A DNA stretch of 64,000 nt from an uncultured Prevotella sp. (GCA_900554695.1 USHV01000012.1:10163-74162); one strand, 5' to 3'; counted from the stretch's first letter, positions 55,899 through 64,000 are shown. Made by a program: numbers and translations. Notes: generated by a model from the letters alone, not told the origin.

Positions 55899-58475
55899 CT
55901 AAAGTGTGATTTTTAATGACAGATTGCCTCCGTTATAATCAGAGACGTTCGCAATGTATATTCCTTTTGGGAAATCCTTGAGCGAGATGCGTGGTCTGTC
56001 TGTAATATCAATTAATTTTTGCCCCGCTGGCGAGTGGAGTGTCACGTTTTTCATCGTGCTTCCGTCGAGTGTGCGGAGCGTGCGTGTGCTGTTGTCGAAA
56101 ACAACACGGCTGTCTGATGCCTCGGCCTTGTCTATGCCGTCGGTGAGATATGCGTTGTCGCGTATGTCACGAATCTCTTCTGCTGACAGCAGACCTTTGA
56201 AGAAGTACAGCTCATCTATCTTTCCGTGCCAGTAGTCTTTGTTGTTTTTGTGTCCGCCTATGCGGAAACCGCCCTTGCAGGCTTCGAACGCATTGGTTGA
56301 GACAGTGCGGTCACGCTCACCGTTGATGTAGTAAGTCACGGTGCGGTCTGCCGGATTGCACACTATTGCTACGTGCTGCCATACACCCCGTTTGAATGAA
56401 CCGTCGGATGCCGGATTGTGCCGGTTGCCGAGAAAGTTGTTGAAGAAGTATCTTGTGTCGCCGCCTGCCGTGGGTGTTTCAAGGCGCGTATAGAGCAATA
56501 TTCGGCCCGTTCCGCTGTTGTCTTTTTGCGCAAGCAGAATCTCATCGCGGAAGTAATTGCCGTTCTCCACAGCACCCGATGTGGGCACGGCAGTCTCTTC
56601 ATCGTAAACCCATGCACATATAGTATATTGCGTATTCTTTGTATCTACGGTACCGGTGGTGTTGAAATCCAGATACTGGGCATTGCCGTTGAGCGACAGA
56701 GCCTGCCCGAACTTGCCTTCGTCGAAGCTGTGTCCGTTTGAGGTGAGCGCGTAGTTGTTCGGCGATTTGTCTTTCAGGTCACCGTCGAACGGGTAATAGA
56801 ACAGCAGTTCTTTCTCCGTGTCGGGCATGTTTTCCTCGACGGTCAGTCCCACGCTTTTAGCCCAGTTGTTCCACAGCGTCTTCAGTTCTCTCACCTTGTC
56901 AGGATGCTCGGCCGCCACGTTGTTGGTCTCCGAATAGTCTGTTGACAGGTCGAACAGCTGCCATCCACCGTTGCGCAGCGATGTCATCTTCCAGTTGCCT
57001 ACACGTACGGCGCGTCCGTTCTCGTGCTCCCAGAACAGCGTGCGCTCGCCGTTCCATTCTCCCTCGCCGCTTATCAGAGGCAGCAGACTGCGGCCCTCGG
57101 CTGCGAGCGGATGAATGTTGTGGCCCTTGTATGTCGTAGGATATTCGGCGCCTGCAAGCGAGATGCAAGTCGGCATGATGTCGATGAAGTGACAAGGCTC
57201 GTTCACTATCGTGCCGCGTCCGCTCTTCATTCCTGCCGGCCAGTGCACGATGGTCGGGGCGGCGATGCCTCCGTGGAACGATTCCGCCTTCCAGTAGCGG
57301 AACGGTGTATTGATGGCTCCTGCCCATCCCGTGCCGAGATAGTTGTACGACAGCTCGTCGCCCGGTGTTCTCGAGTTGTGGGTCACCATCTGTCCGTCGC
57401 GTGTTCGGTCGTGTCTGTCGAACTCGCCTATGCTGTAATTCTCCGACGAAGCGCCGTTGTCTGATGAGAATATGATGATGGTGTTGTCATATTCACCTGT
57501 GTCCTTGAGTTTCTGTATTATGCGTCCCACACCCTGGTCCACACAGTCTATCATGGCCGCGTGCACCTCCATGTTGGCCGCCTGGAACTCCTTGTCGGTC
57601 TCGTTCTCCCAAAGTCGTCCCGACTCGTTGCGCGATACAGGCGTCTGTCCGGGAGTTATCAGTCCGAGTTCCACCATGCGTGCGTAGCGTTTCTCGCGCA
57701 GCACGTCCCATCCTTCGTCATACATGCCCTTGTATTTTGCTATGTCCTCCGGCTTGGCGTGCAGCGGCCAGTGTGGCGCGTTGTATGCCACGTATATGAA
57801 GAAAGGCTCATCCTCCGATTTCAGGTCGTCGAGCATGTCTATTGTCTTGTTGGTTATGAAGTCGGTGGAATAGAAGTCCGACGGAATCGCGTCGGTGTAT
57901 ATCGGTTCCTCGTTGTGCACGAGCGAGAACGGGTCGAAGTGGTTTACTACGCCCCATATCGTGCCCCAATGCTCGTCGAACCCGCGGTTGCACGGATAGG
58001 TCTCCACCGGAGCGAACGGTCGGTTGTCGAATGTGTTCTGATGCGACAGCCACGCCATCTGGTCGGCATTGTTGCCTATGCCCTGCGTGAGCGACAGATG
58101 CCACTTGCCGCTCATGGCCGTGTGATAGCCTGCGGTCTTGAGAACCTCGGGTATGGTGACACATTCGTTGTTCAGACTCTGTCCCATTCCCATGATGCCC
58201 GCCTGCTGGGCGTATAGTCCGGTCATCAGTGCGGCCCTCGACGGACAGCTTCGTCCGGCGTTGAAAAACTGAGTGAAGCGCATTCCGTTGCTTGCGAGCG
58301 CGTCGATGTTGGGCGTGTGTATCTCGCCGCCGAAGCATCCGAGATCAGAATATCCCATGTCGTCCACCATGATTATCATGATGTTCGGCCGTTGGTCCTC
58401 GGCCTGTGCGGCAGCCACCACCGGCAGTGCGGCAGTAGCGGACAACATAAGTTGTCTGGTTTTCTTAATGTTCAT
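55899..58475 (-). CDS. Ser-type arylsulfatase with LamG-like domain and C-terminal sorting-like tail
   Basis: This 858-residue secreted sulfatase has a signal peptide at about 1-25 and the N-terminal metal-binding VDDMGYSDLGCFGG. The active-site motif is S-C-P-S-R near residue 81, so the residue converted to formylglycine would be Ser, as in Bacteroides sulfatases matured by a radical-SAM anSME. Also present are MSGKWHLS and FSSDNGASSE. The sulfatase domain ends near 540. A concanavalin/LamG-like domain at about 560-760 (YPFDGDLKDKSPNNYAL) precedes a C-terminal beta tail (LKDFPKGIYIANVSDYNGGNLSLKITL region). The tail resembles T9SS-type sorting domains but lacks a clear YPNP motif. The substrate is probably a sulfated glycan. 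Confidence 0.88.
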   Translation of the reverse strand: MNIKKTRQLMLSATAALPVVAAAQAEDQRPNIMIIMVDDMGYSDLGCFGGEIHTPNIDALASNGMRFTQFFNAGRSCPSRAALMTGLYAQQAGIMGMGQSLNNECVTIPEVLKTAGYHTAMSGKWHLSLTQGIGNNADQMAWLSHQNTFDNRPFAPVETYPCNRGFDEHWGTIWGVVNHFDPFSLVHNEEPIYTDAIPSDFYSTDFITNKTIDMLDDLKSEDEPFFIYVAYNAPHWPLHAKPEDIAKYKGMYDEGWDVLREKRYARMVELGLITPGQTPVSRNESGRLWENETDKEFQAANMEVHAAMIDCVDQGVGRIIQKLKDTGEYDNTIIIFSSDNGASSENYSIGEFDRHDRTRDGQMVTHNSRTPGDELSYNYLGTGWAGAINTPFRYWKAESFHGGIAAPTIVHWPAGMKSGRGTIVNEPCHFIDIMPTCISLAGAEYPTTYKGHNIHPLAAEGRSLLPLISGEGEWNGERTLFWEHENGRAVRVGNWKMTSLRNGGWQLFDLSTDYSETNNVAAEHPDKVRELKTLWNNWAKSVGLTVEENMPDTEKELLFYYPFDGDLKDKSPNNYALTSNGHSFDEGKFGQALSLNGNAQYLDFNTTGTVDTKNTQYTICAWVYDEETAVPTSGAVENGNYFRDEILLAQKDNSGTGRILLYTRLETPTAGGDTRYFFNNFLGNRHNPASDGSFKRGVWQHVAIVCNPADRTVTYYINGERDRTVSTNAFEACKGGFRIGGHKNNKDYWHGKIDELYFFKGLLSAEEIRDIRDNAYLTDGIDKAEASDSRVVFDNSTRTLRTLDGSTMKNVTLHSPAGQKLIDITDRPRISLKDFPKGIYIANVSDYNGGNLSLKITL

Positions 58476-58605
58476 GATAGATGTTATTAATTGTGGTGTT
58501 ATGTGTAATAGTTCAATTCAGATAAGCATAATTCAGGTTCAGGGCTACACGTATGAAATATTTTGTGTATCGTACAGTATATAAGGAAAATTATATCTGT
58601 GTTTT

Positions 58606-58613
58606 CAAAGATA
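58606..58613 (-). promoter_or_regulatory. -7 box of the sulfatase gene
   Basis: TATCTTTG on the minus strand, about 130 bases before the start. No perfect -33 box. Nothing else is seen in 58476-58797. Confidence 0.5.
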
Positions 58614-58797
58614 GTGATTTTTCCCGATAAATCATTCATCCTGAGCCGAAAAGATGCTGAAAATGCCTTTTACGCGCCGCGCTGCGGATTCTATGATGAT
58701 GTCCGGAGCATGATGCCGACGACCGGATGGGACGGTATGAAATCTTCGCGCGCGTTAAAATATATAATGTGTAGGCCGTTAATAGGAATAAATTTTG

Positions 58798-58805
58798 TAA
58801 GTTTG
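58798..58805 (+). promoter_or_regulatory. -7 box of the aminopeptidase gene
   Basis: TAAGTTTG matches TAnnTTTG and lies 30 bases before the start at 58835. Confidence 0.5.
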
Positions 58806-58834
58806 CAATAACACTAAACCAATAACAGCAATTT

Positions 58835-60622
58835 ATGGAAAACGTCATAGAAGAAAGACTCGGACGCCTGCGTGAGGTGATGAGGCGCGAACACCTCGCC
58901 GCTTTCGTGTTTCCGAGTACCGACCCGCACGGCAGTGAGTATGTGCCGTCGCGCTGGGAGGGACGCAAATGGATATCGGGTTTCGACGGCTCGGCGGGAC
59001 TTGCGGTGGTCACTATGGACGCCGCCGCGCTGTGGACCGACTCGCGCTATTTCCTGGCAGCCGAAGAACAGTTGCGCAATACGGAGTTCGTGCTTATGAA
59101 AGAAAAGGTGGAGGGCACGCCCACACCAGCCCGCTGGATTGCCTCGCAGCTGCAAGGCGCGGCATCGACAGAGATAGGCATCGACGGCATGAGCTGCAGT
59201 ACGACAATGGCTGAGGCTCTCATAGCCGACCTGCGCAGGGCGGGAGGAATGACCGTGCGCACCAATCTCGATGTTCTTGAGGAGATATGGACCGACCGTC
59301 CGGCTGTGCCTGAGGGTGAGGTTTGCGTGCACGACATAAGGTATGCGGGCGAGACCCGTGCCGACAAGCTGCGCCGCATACGTGCCGCGCTGCGCGAGGT
59401 GCATGCCGACGGAATGCTCATGTCGGCACTCGACGACATTGCCTGGACACTCAACCTACGCGGTACCGACGTTCACTGCAACCCGGTGTTCGTGAGCTAT
59501 CTGCTCATAGCGCAGGACAGGGCAACGCTGTTCATCAACCGTAAGAAACTCTCGCCGCAGATTGTCGGTGAGTTGAAGGCCGACGGTGTGACGATTGACG
59601 ACTACGCCAACGTGGCGCGCGGACTGAAGAAATATCCCGAATACAACATCCTGATAGATCCCGACGAGACCAATTATGCGCTTTATAAGGTGGCCATGGC
59701 GCACAACGTGATAAGACACTCGTCGCCCGTGCCGGCCATGAAGGCCGTTAAGAACGCTGCCGAGACCGAAGGCTTCCGTCGCTCAATGATCCGCGACGGT
59801 GTGGCTCTGGTACGGTTCCTCATGTGGCTGAAGCCTGCCGTGGAGCGTGGCGGACAGACTGAGATCACCGTCAGCGAGCATTTGCGCGAGCTGCGCGCCG
59901 CCGACCCGATGTACAGAGACCTGTCGTTCGACACCATAGCCGGCTATCAGGAGCATGGCGCGATAGTGCATTATGAGGCCACTCCGGCGAGCGATGCCAT
60001 GTTGAGGCCAGAGGGTCTGATACTCATTGACAGCGGTGCCCACTATGCCGACGGCACTACGGACATAACGCGCACCATAGCTCTCGGACCGGTGACCAAC
60101 GAGCAGCGGCGTGTATATACGCTCGTGCTGAAGGGACACCTGCAGTTGCAGAACCTGAAGTTCCCATACGGAGCGTCAGGCACTCAGCTCGACGCCGCCG
60201 CACGAATGGCCATGTGGCGCGAGGGCATGAACTATCTGCACGGCACGGGCCACGGCGTGGGCTCCTATCTCAACGTGCACGAAGGCCCGCACCAGATACG
60301 CATGGAGTGGCGTCCGGCACCGCTCGTGCCCGGCATGACCGTAACCGACGAGCCCGGACTCTATCTGTCGGGACGCTTCGGCGTTAGGACTGAGAATATG
60401 CTGATGGTGAAAGACTATATGGAGACGGAGTTCGGACGTTTCCTTGAGTTCGAACCGCTCACGCTCTGTCCTATAGACAAGACACTGATAATCTCATCTA
60501 TGCTTACAGACGAGGAACGGGCGTGGCTCGACGATTACCACCGCCGTGTTTACGAAAAGCTGGCTCCGCATCTCCAGCCCGACGAGTGTCGCTGGCTTGA
60601 GGAAGCCTGCTCACCGCTCTGA
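58835..60622 (+). CDS. Xaa-Pro aminopeptidase (aminopeptidase P, M24B)
   Basis: This 595-residue cytoplasmic metallopeptidase has three domains, with two creatinase-like N-terminal domains at about 5-310 (FVFPSTDPHGSEYVPSRWE, WTDSRYFLAAEEQL). The pita-bread catalytic domain is at about 315-530. Metal ligands are visible in IDSGAHYADGTTDITRT (two Asp), GTGHGVGSYLNVHEGP (His), TDEPGLY (Glu) and TENMLMV (Glu). It removes N-terminal residues before proline. The length matches the large eukaryote-like APP1 branch found in Bacteroidales. Confidence 0.95.
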   Translation: MENVIEERLGRLREVMRREHLAAFVFPSTDPHGSEYVPSRWEGRKWISGFDGSAGLAVVTMDAAALWTDSRYFLAAEEQLRNTEFVLMKEKVEGTPTPARWIASQLQGAASTEIGIDGMSCSTTMAEALIADLRRAGGMTVRTNLDVLEEIWTDRPAVPEGEVCVHDIRYAGETRADKLRRIRAALREVHADGMLMSALDDIAWTLNLRGTDVHCNPVFVSYLLIAQDRATLFINRKKLSPQIVGELKADGVTIDDYANVARGLKKYPEYNILIDPDETNYALYKVAMAHNVIRHSSPVPAMKAVKNAAETEGFRRSMIRDGVALVRFLMWLKPAVERGGQTEITVSEHLRELRAADPMYRDLSFDTIAGYQEHGAIVHYEATPASDAMLRPEGLILIDSGAHYADGTTDITRTIALGPVTNEQRRVYTLVLKGHLQLQNLKFPYGASGTQLDAAARMAMWREGMNYLHGTGHGVGSYLNVHEGPHQIRMEWRPAPLVPGMTVTDEPGLYLSGRFGVRTENMLMVKDYMETEFGRFLEFEPLTLCPIDKTLIISSMLTDEERAWLDDYHRRVYEKLAPHLQPDECRWLEEACSPL

Positions 60623-60628
60623 AAGTCA

Positions 60629-60673
60629 CAGGGCGCAGACGCACACCGATATCCCGGATGCGTCCGCGCCCTG
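60629..60673. terminator. Shared terminator of the convergent aminopeptidase and acetyltransferase genes
   Basis: CAGGGCGC-GACGCA pairs with TGCGTC-GCGCCCTG with one mismatch. It fills the 52-bp gap between the two stop codons. Confidence 0.75.
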
Positions 60674-60674
60674 T

Positions 60675-61229
60675 TCATTTAAGGCTGCGTTTCACTACGG
60701 CAGGATTGCCCACGGCAAGCGAGTCGTCCGGAATGTCGTGCACAACCACCGAGCCAGCACCTATTATGCAGCGCTTGCCTATTGTCACGCCCGGACAAAC
60801 TATGCACCCGCCGCCCAACCAAGTGTCCTCGCCGATGGTGATGGGATAGGCCGTCTCTTTCTCCTCGCGCCTTTCCACGTAGTCAATGGGGTGGTGGGGA
60901 GTATATAACTGGCACGCCGGTCCTATCTTCACGTTGTCGCCGATGCGTATCCACCCACCGTCGAGCATCACGCAGTTATAGTTTATGAATACGTTGCGTC
61001 CGATCACTATGCCGTTGCCGTGGTCGCAGTGGAACGGCGGGCACACGGCCGATGATTCAGGTATGCCCGGTATGAGCTCCTCTATTACGCTTCGGTAGTC
61101 GTCATCGTTTATAGTCATAGTCTGCAGACGCGCGCACAACTGCTTGGCATGCACCAGACTCTCGTATATCTCGCCCCTGTCGAAGCGGTACATCTCCCCG
61201 CTCCTCATCTTCTCGAATTCCGTTTTCAT
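60675..61229 (-). CDS. Maltose/galactoside O-acetyltransferase family protein
   Basis: This 184-residue left-handed beta-helix acetyltransferase starts from M at 61229 (MKTEFEKMRSGEMYRFDRGEI). An ATG at 61286 would lie inside the promoter repeat and upstream of the predicted transcription start, so it is rejected. The N-terminal Maa helices (KMRSGEMYRFDRGEI ... AKQLCARL), the hexapeptide repeats (IGRNVFINYNCVMLDGG, IGDNVKIGPACQLYTP) and the catalytic His in YTPHHPID are all present. It would transfer acetyl from acetyl-CoA to a sugar. Confidence 0.9.
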   Translation of the reverse strand: MKTEFEKMRSGEMYRFDRGEIYESLVHAKQLCARLQTMTINDDDYRSVIEELIPGIPESSAVCPPFHCDHGNGIVIGRNVFINYNCVMLDGGWIRIGDNVKIGPACQLYTPHHPIDYVERREEKETAYPITIGEDTWLGGGCIVCPGVTIGKRCIIGAGSVVVHDIPDDSLAVGNPAVVKRSLK

Positions 61230-61255
61230 AGTCGTAAGATTAATTTGTTGTGGTA

Positions 61256-61700
61256 CAAAGATAGTGAAAGGCGAGTGCAATAGCAAATGGAAAAACGAAG
61301 TTTTTACAGATTTGCTATTGCCGAGCCGCCTCCTATCTTATTGAAAGATAGCAAAAGGCGAGTGTAATGACAAAATAAAGAAACGAAGTTTTTACAGATT
61401 TGGCATTGCCGATCCGCATCCTGTCTTCTTCAAAGATAGCAAAAGGCGAGCGCAATGACAAAATAAAGAAACGAAGCTTTTACAGATTTGCTATTGCCGA
61501 GCCGTCTCCTGTCTTATTCAAAGATAGTGAAAGGTGAGTGCAATAGCAGATTTGAGAAACTATGTTTTTCAGAATTTGACATTGCCGAGCCACCTCCTAT
61601 CTTCTTAAAAGATAGCAAAGGTCGAGCTCAATGACAAAATAAAGAACCACCGTTTTTTAAGTTTTGATATATCCAATCCGCCTCCTGTCTTATGAAGATA
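61256..61700 (-). repeat. Five tandem 88-bp palindromic repeats, each carrying a promoter
   Basis: Units begin AAAGATAG at 61257, 61344, 61432, 61520 and 61608 (spacing 87, 88, 88, 88). Each is a long palindrome: in unit 1 GCAATAGCAAAT pairs with ATTTGCTATTGC, with AAAAAC/GTTTTT in the loop. On the minus strand unit 1 reads TTTG-N20-TATCTTTG (61287-61256), 27 bases before the acetyltransferase ATG. Unit 3 is also perfect, and units 2, 4 and 5 have one change in a box. The plus strand carries a weaker TTTG-N19-TATCTTAT in unit 1. Confidence 0.85.
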
Positions 61701-61930
61701 TATCGAAAAACAATCGCCCCCACAAATCATATAAACCTTGTTCCCCCGAATTTATCCTTGCCGACCTCCCTCCTTTATAATCCCAATAATAGTATAAAGT
61801 TTGTTCAACAACAAAGCAGTAAACCACTGTTTTTTCTCAGTAGCCCCCCACTGAGTCTAATTCCAATAGACTGACTACGTTTCCGCACCCTAATAAACGC
61901 CATCCTCTTCTTCCCGAATGTCCCCAATAT
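61701..61930. other. Spacer between the promoter array and element copy C
   Basis: AT-rich DNA with pyrimidine runs and a small hairpin (CTCAGTAGCCCCCCACTGAG near 61837). I see no gene here. Confidence 0.4.
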
Positions 61931-62371
61931 GCCCCACTTTCAAATTATAACCACATTTCGCTTTTTCCGTCTCAGTTTCCCACTATACCCCAAAAAATAA
62001 GCGCGTATTTGCGAGCCGACTCTCCATCGACCGCAAATATGCGAATTATGAGCACTTTACTTAATCCATTGAATAGCAATACTTTATATTCAAGAGCCAT
62101 TTCCTCGCTTTGCAAAAAGCACCATTTCACCTTGCGAAATGGCCCATTTCAGGGGCCGAAAAGCACCATATCGCACCCTAATATGGGCTAAATAGCATCG
62201 CGAAATGGGCATTATCAGAACACAATATGTATTCTTCCGGACTACGTTATAGGGTATATCAATAGACATTACAGCCCGAACCGACCTCTATTACATCCTA
62301 TTTAACATCCCTTCACATCTCTTTTGCGAAAATATTTTGTCAAAATTTAGTCAAGAAAAATTGTAAGTTGT
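61931..62371 (-). repeat. ~440-bp intergenic element, copy C (reverse orientation), with five-module 22-nt array
   Basis: Modules start at 62113, 62135, 62157, 62179 and 62201 (exact 22-nt spacing), with linkers CCTTG, GGGGC, CACCC and CATCG. Read in reverse they give CGATG, GGGTG, GCCCC and CAAGG, matching copy A linker by linker. Both arms match copies A and B in reverse, including the GCGTATTTGCG/CGCAAATATGC hairpin and the TATTTTCG box. The length is 441 bp, against 440 and 439 for the others. Confidence 0.85.
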
Positions 62372-62438
62372 CTTCCGCGTTTTCTTTAAAAACACTGATT
62401 TAGAGACATAAAAAGGTATCGAAAGAGTGCGTTGGTCT

Positions 62439-62475
62439 TATAATAATGTGAATTCGTAGAACTCACATTATTATA
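62439..62475. promoter_or_regulatory. Perfect 13-bp inverted repeat upstream of the nuclease-methylase gene
   Basis: TATAATAATGTGA and TCACATTATTATA flank an 11-base loop, 157 bp before the ATG. It could be an operator, as restriction-modification loci often have, or an AT-rich transcript hairpin ending an upstream unit. Confidence 0.45.
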
Positions 62476-62631
62476 GTAAAAACAAAAGAATGATGACTAT
62501 TTTAGAATATACATTGCATATTGATTATTACAAAATTGCATTTCTTCTATTTAATAGCTATATTTGTATAATATATCAATATTACTGCAATTTAGATGTA
62601 AATAATTAAATTATAATAAAGAAAAAACAAT

Positions 62632-63972
62632 ATGGCTAAGAAAATTGTGCAATCAGTAGAACCGAATATAGCTGATCTTGCAAACGGATGGCTTAAATCA
62701 TATAAATTAGATTATAAATTAGAGCAAGAATCTTTAAATACTGAGATAGACCAAGCTCTCGATGAATATTTTTCCAAGAATGGTGGAAAAGGAGGTAATA
62801 GACCTGATGCAAAACTACTTCTACGTGCAAACGATGGTAAATACTATCCTATTTTAATTGAATACAAAGGATATAAAGATAAGTTGGTAAAGTTGGATAG
62901 CGAAGGCAACGTAGCAAATAAAACATCAAAAAATCGGCCTGATTTTAAGAATATCAATTCATATGCTGTGAATGGTGCCGTTCACTATTCTAATGCTGTG
63001 TTACATTACACAGGATATACTGATGTTATTGCAATTGGTGTTACTGGTTATAAAGAATCAGATGGCAAACTCATGCATTCAATAGGAGTTTATTATGTAT
63101 CTAAAAGCAACTTTGGTATAGGCCAAAAAGTAGACGATTACACCGATTTATCTTTCCTAAAAAAAGAACATTTCTCCGCTTTTATTGAAAAAGTTAAACA
63201 TTTGTCTCTTTCTCAATCAGAAATTGAAAGACTAAAAGAACGTAGGGAACAAGAGATAACGGCCAGTTTTGTAAAATTGAATAATGACATTTTCAAGAGT
63301 GAAAAAGGGCTTAGTGAAAATGATCGTGTTTATCTTGTTGCAGCCTCTATTATGGCTACTCTTGGTGATGTAGAACATAATGTTTATCCACTGACAAAAG
63401 CTGATTTAAAATCATCTGACGAAAGAAATAATACAGATGGAGATATTATGATCCGAAAAATCGAATCTTTTCTTGATGCAAAGAAACTGCCTAAAGATAA
63501 AAAAGGGTTGATTGTAAGAACCTTACAAAATACATTGACTACCGAGAATATCAATAAAGTAGAGAATGGAGAAAGTCAACTAAAACGTGTATTTATAAAA
63601 ATAGTAGACGATTTGGGTATTTACTATAAAATAGGTTTGACAACAGATTTTACTGGAAAACTATTCAATGAAATGTATTCTTGGCTCGGCTTTACACAAG
63701 ATCAGTTGAATGATGTTGTATTAACTCCTTCATATGTTGCAACGCTTTTATGCCGTTTGGCAAGAGTTAATAAGGATTCATTCGTATGGGATTTTGCTAC
63801 TGGATCTGCAGGTCTTTTAGTCGCAGCCATGAATGAAATGCTGATTGATGCTAAAAATACAATTAAATCTCCTGAACAATTAGCTATCAAATCTGCTGAG
63901 ATTAAGGCTAATCAATTACTCGGATTGGAAATTCTTTCCAATGTTTACTCAAGTTTCGGATTTAGACTTTGA
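62632..63972 (+). CDS. Truncated nuclease-methylase of a restriction-modification system
   Basis: This 446-residue frame starts MAKKIVQSVEPNIADLANGW. A PD-(D/E)xK-like nuclease core is visible at about 58-82 (RPDAKLL ... YPILIEYKG). A helical linker follows, then the N6-adenine methylase region beginning VVLTPSYVATLLCRL, with SAM-binding motif I DFATGSAGLLVAAM near 387. The frame stops soon after EILSNVYSSFGFRL. The NPPY/DPPY catalytic motif and the target-recognition domain are missing, although the family normally continues directly from SNVY. The stop is 28 bases before the window end. Base composition is much AT-richer than the rest, suggesting transfer. Confidence 0.72.
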   Translation: MAKKIVQSVEPNIADLANGWLKSYKLDYKLEQESLNTEIDQALDEYFSKNGGKGGNRPDAKLLLRANDGKYYPILIEYKGYKDKLVKLDSEGNVANKTSKNRPDFKNINSYAVNGAVHYSNAVLHYTGYTDVIAIGVTGYKESDGKLMHSIGVYYVSKSNFGIGQKVDDYTDLSFLKKEHFSAFIEKVKHLSLSQSEIERLKERREQEITASFVKLNNDIFKSEKGLSENDRVYLVAASIMATLGDVEHNVYPLTKADLKSSDERNNTDGDIMIRKIESFLDAKKLPKDKKGLIVRTLQNTLTTENINKVENGESQLKRVFIKIVDDLGIYYKIGLTTDFTGKLFNEMYSWLGFTQDQLNDVVLTPSYVATLLCRLARVNKDSFVWDFATGSAGLLVAAMNEMLIDAKNTIKSPEQLAIKSAEIKANQLLGLEILSNVYSSFGFRL

Positions 63973-64000
63973 GGTTGAATTTATTGCATAAAAAAGGCTT

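Noticed and set aside
25068..62217. CRISPR arrays for the 22-nt-period module arrays
   Set aside because: The unit is far too short, the 17-nt cores vary from unit to unit, linkers are 5 nt and conserved between copies, and no cas genes are near.

Overview
The window looks like a chromosomal segment of a gut-type Bacteroidales, most likely Prevotellaceae-like. The evidence is SusC/SusD pairs, a hybrid two-component sensor, a gldKLMN-type type IX secretion (T9SS) operon, T9SS C-terminal sorting domains, a Bacteroidales-type malate dehydrogenase, and many Bacteroidota promoters (TTTG-N19/21-TAnnTTTG) in front of genes. Family placement is inference; I could not search databases. Coding DNA is about 50% GC. 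The last 1.6 kb is clearly AT-richer and probably foreign.

Layout: 1-3436 small membrane ORF and a large outer-membrane receptor-like protein. 3980-9432 a very large secreted T9SS cargo/adhesin broken by an in-frame amber codon and a probable frameshift in the signal peptide. 10257-23814 a complete polysaccharide utilisation locus (sensor/regulator, GH16, SusC, SusD, surface glycan-binding protein, GH3) whose enzyme pair points to beta-1,3-glucan. 24346-24895 a fluoride riboswitch and crcB. 25559-32172 the T9SS core operon porP-gldK-gldL-gldM-gldN plus a beta-barrel protein. 33252-41590 priA, a FadL-type porin, a 7TM-HD phosphodiesterase and gltX. 42595-47898 GH43, cutC, a C-S lyase, DUF3737 and mdh. 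48682-53900 an EmrAB-TolC-type efflux operon with a LysR regulator. 53972-55533 a split ThrE-type exporter with a small membrane protein. 55899-61229 a Ser-type sulfatase, aminopeptidase P and an O-acetyltransferase. 62632-63972 the truncated front half of a nuclease-methylase.

The most unusual content is in the intergenic DNA. Five spacers carry arrays of 17-nt quasi-palindromic modules joined by 5-nt linkers, giving an exact 22-nt period. Three of these sit inside a conserved ~440-bp element found in both orientations, which also has a candidate promoter at one end and a terminator-like hairpin at the other. Three further spacers show 22-nt periodicity with unrelated sequences. Two longer tandem repeats have units of 44 and 88 bp, both multiples of 22. 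The 88-bp repeat is a palindrome, and each copy holds a full or near-consensus promoter, giving a five-fold promoter array in front of the acetyltransferase gene.

Functionally, the T9SS operon would export cargo such as the broken adhesin and perhaps the sulfatase. The PUL, GH43 and sulfatase point to a glycan-foraging lifestyle. tRNA, rRNA and CRISPR loci were looked for by eye and not seen.
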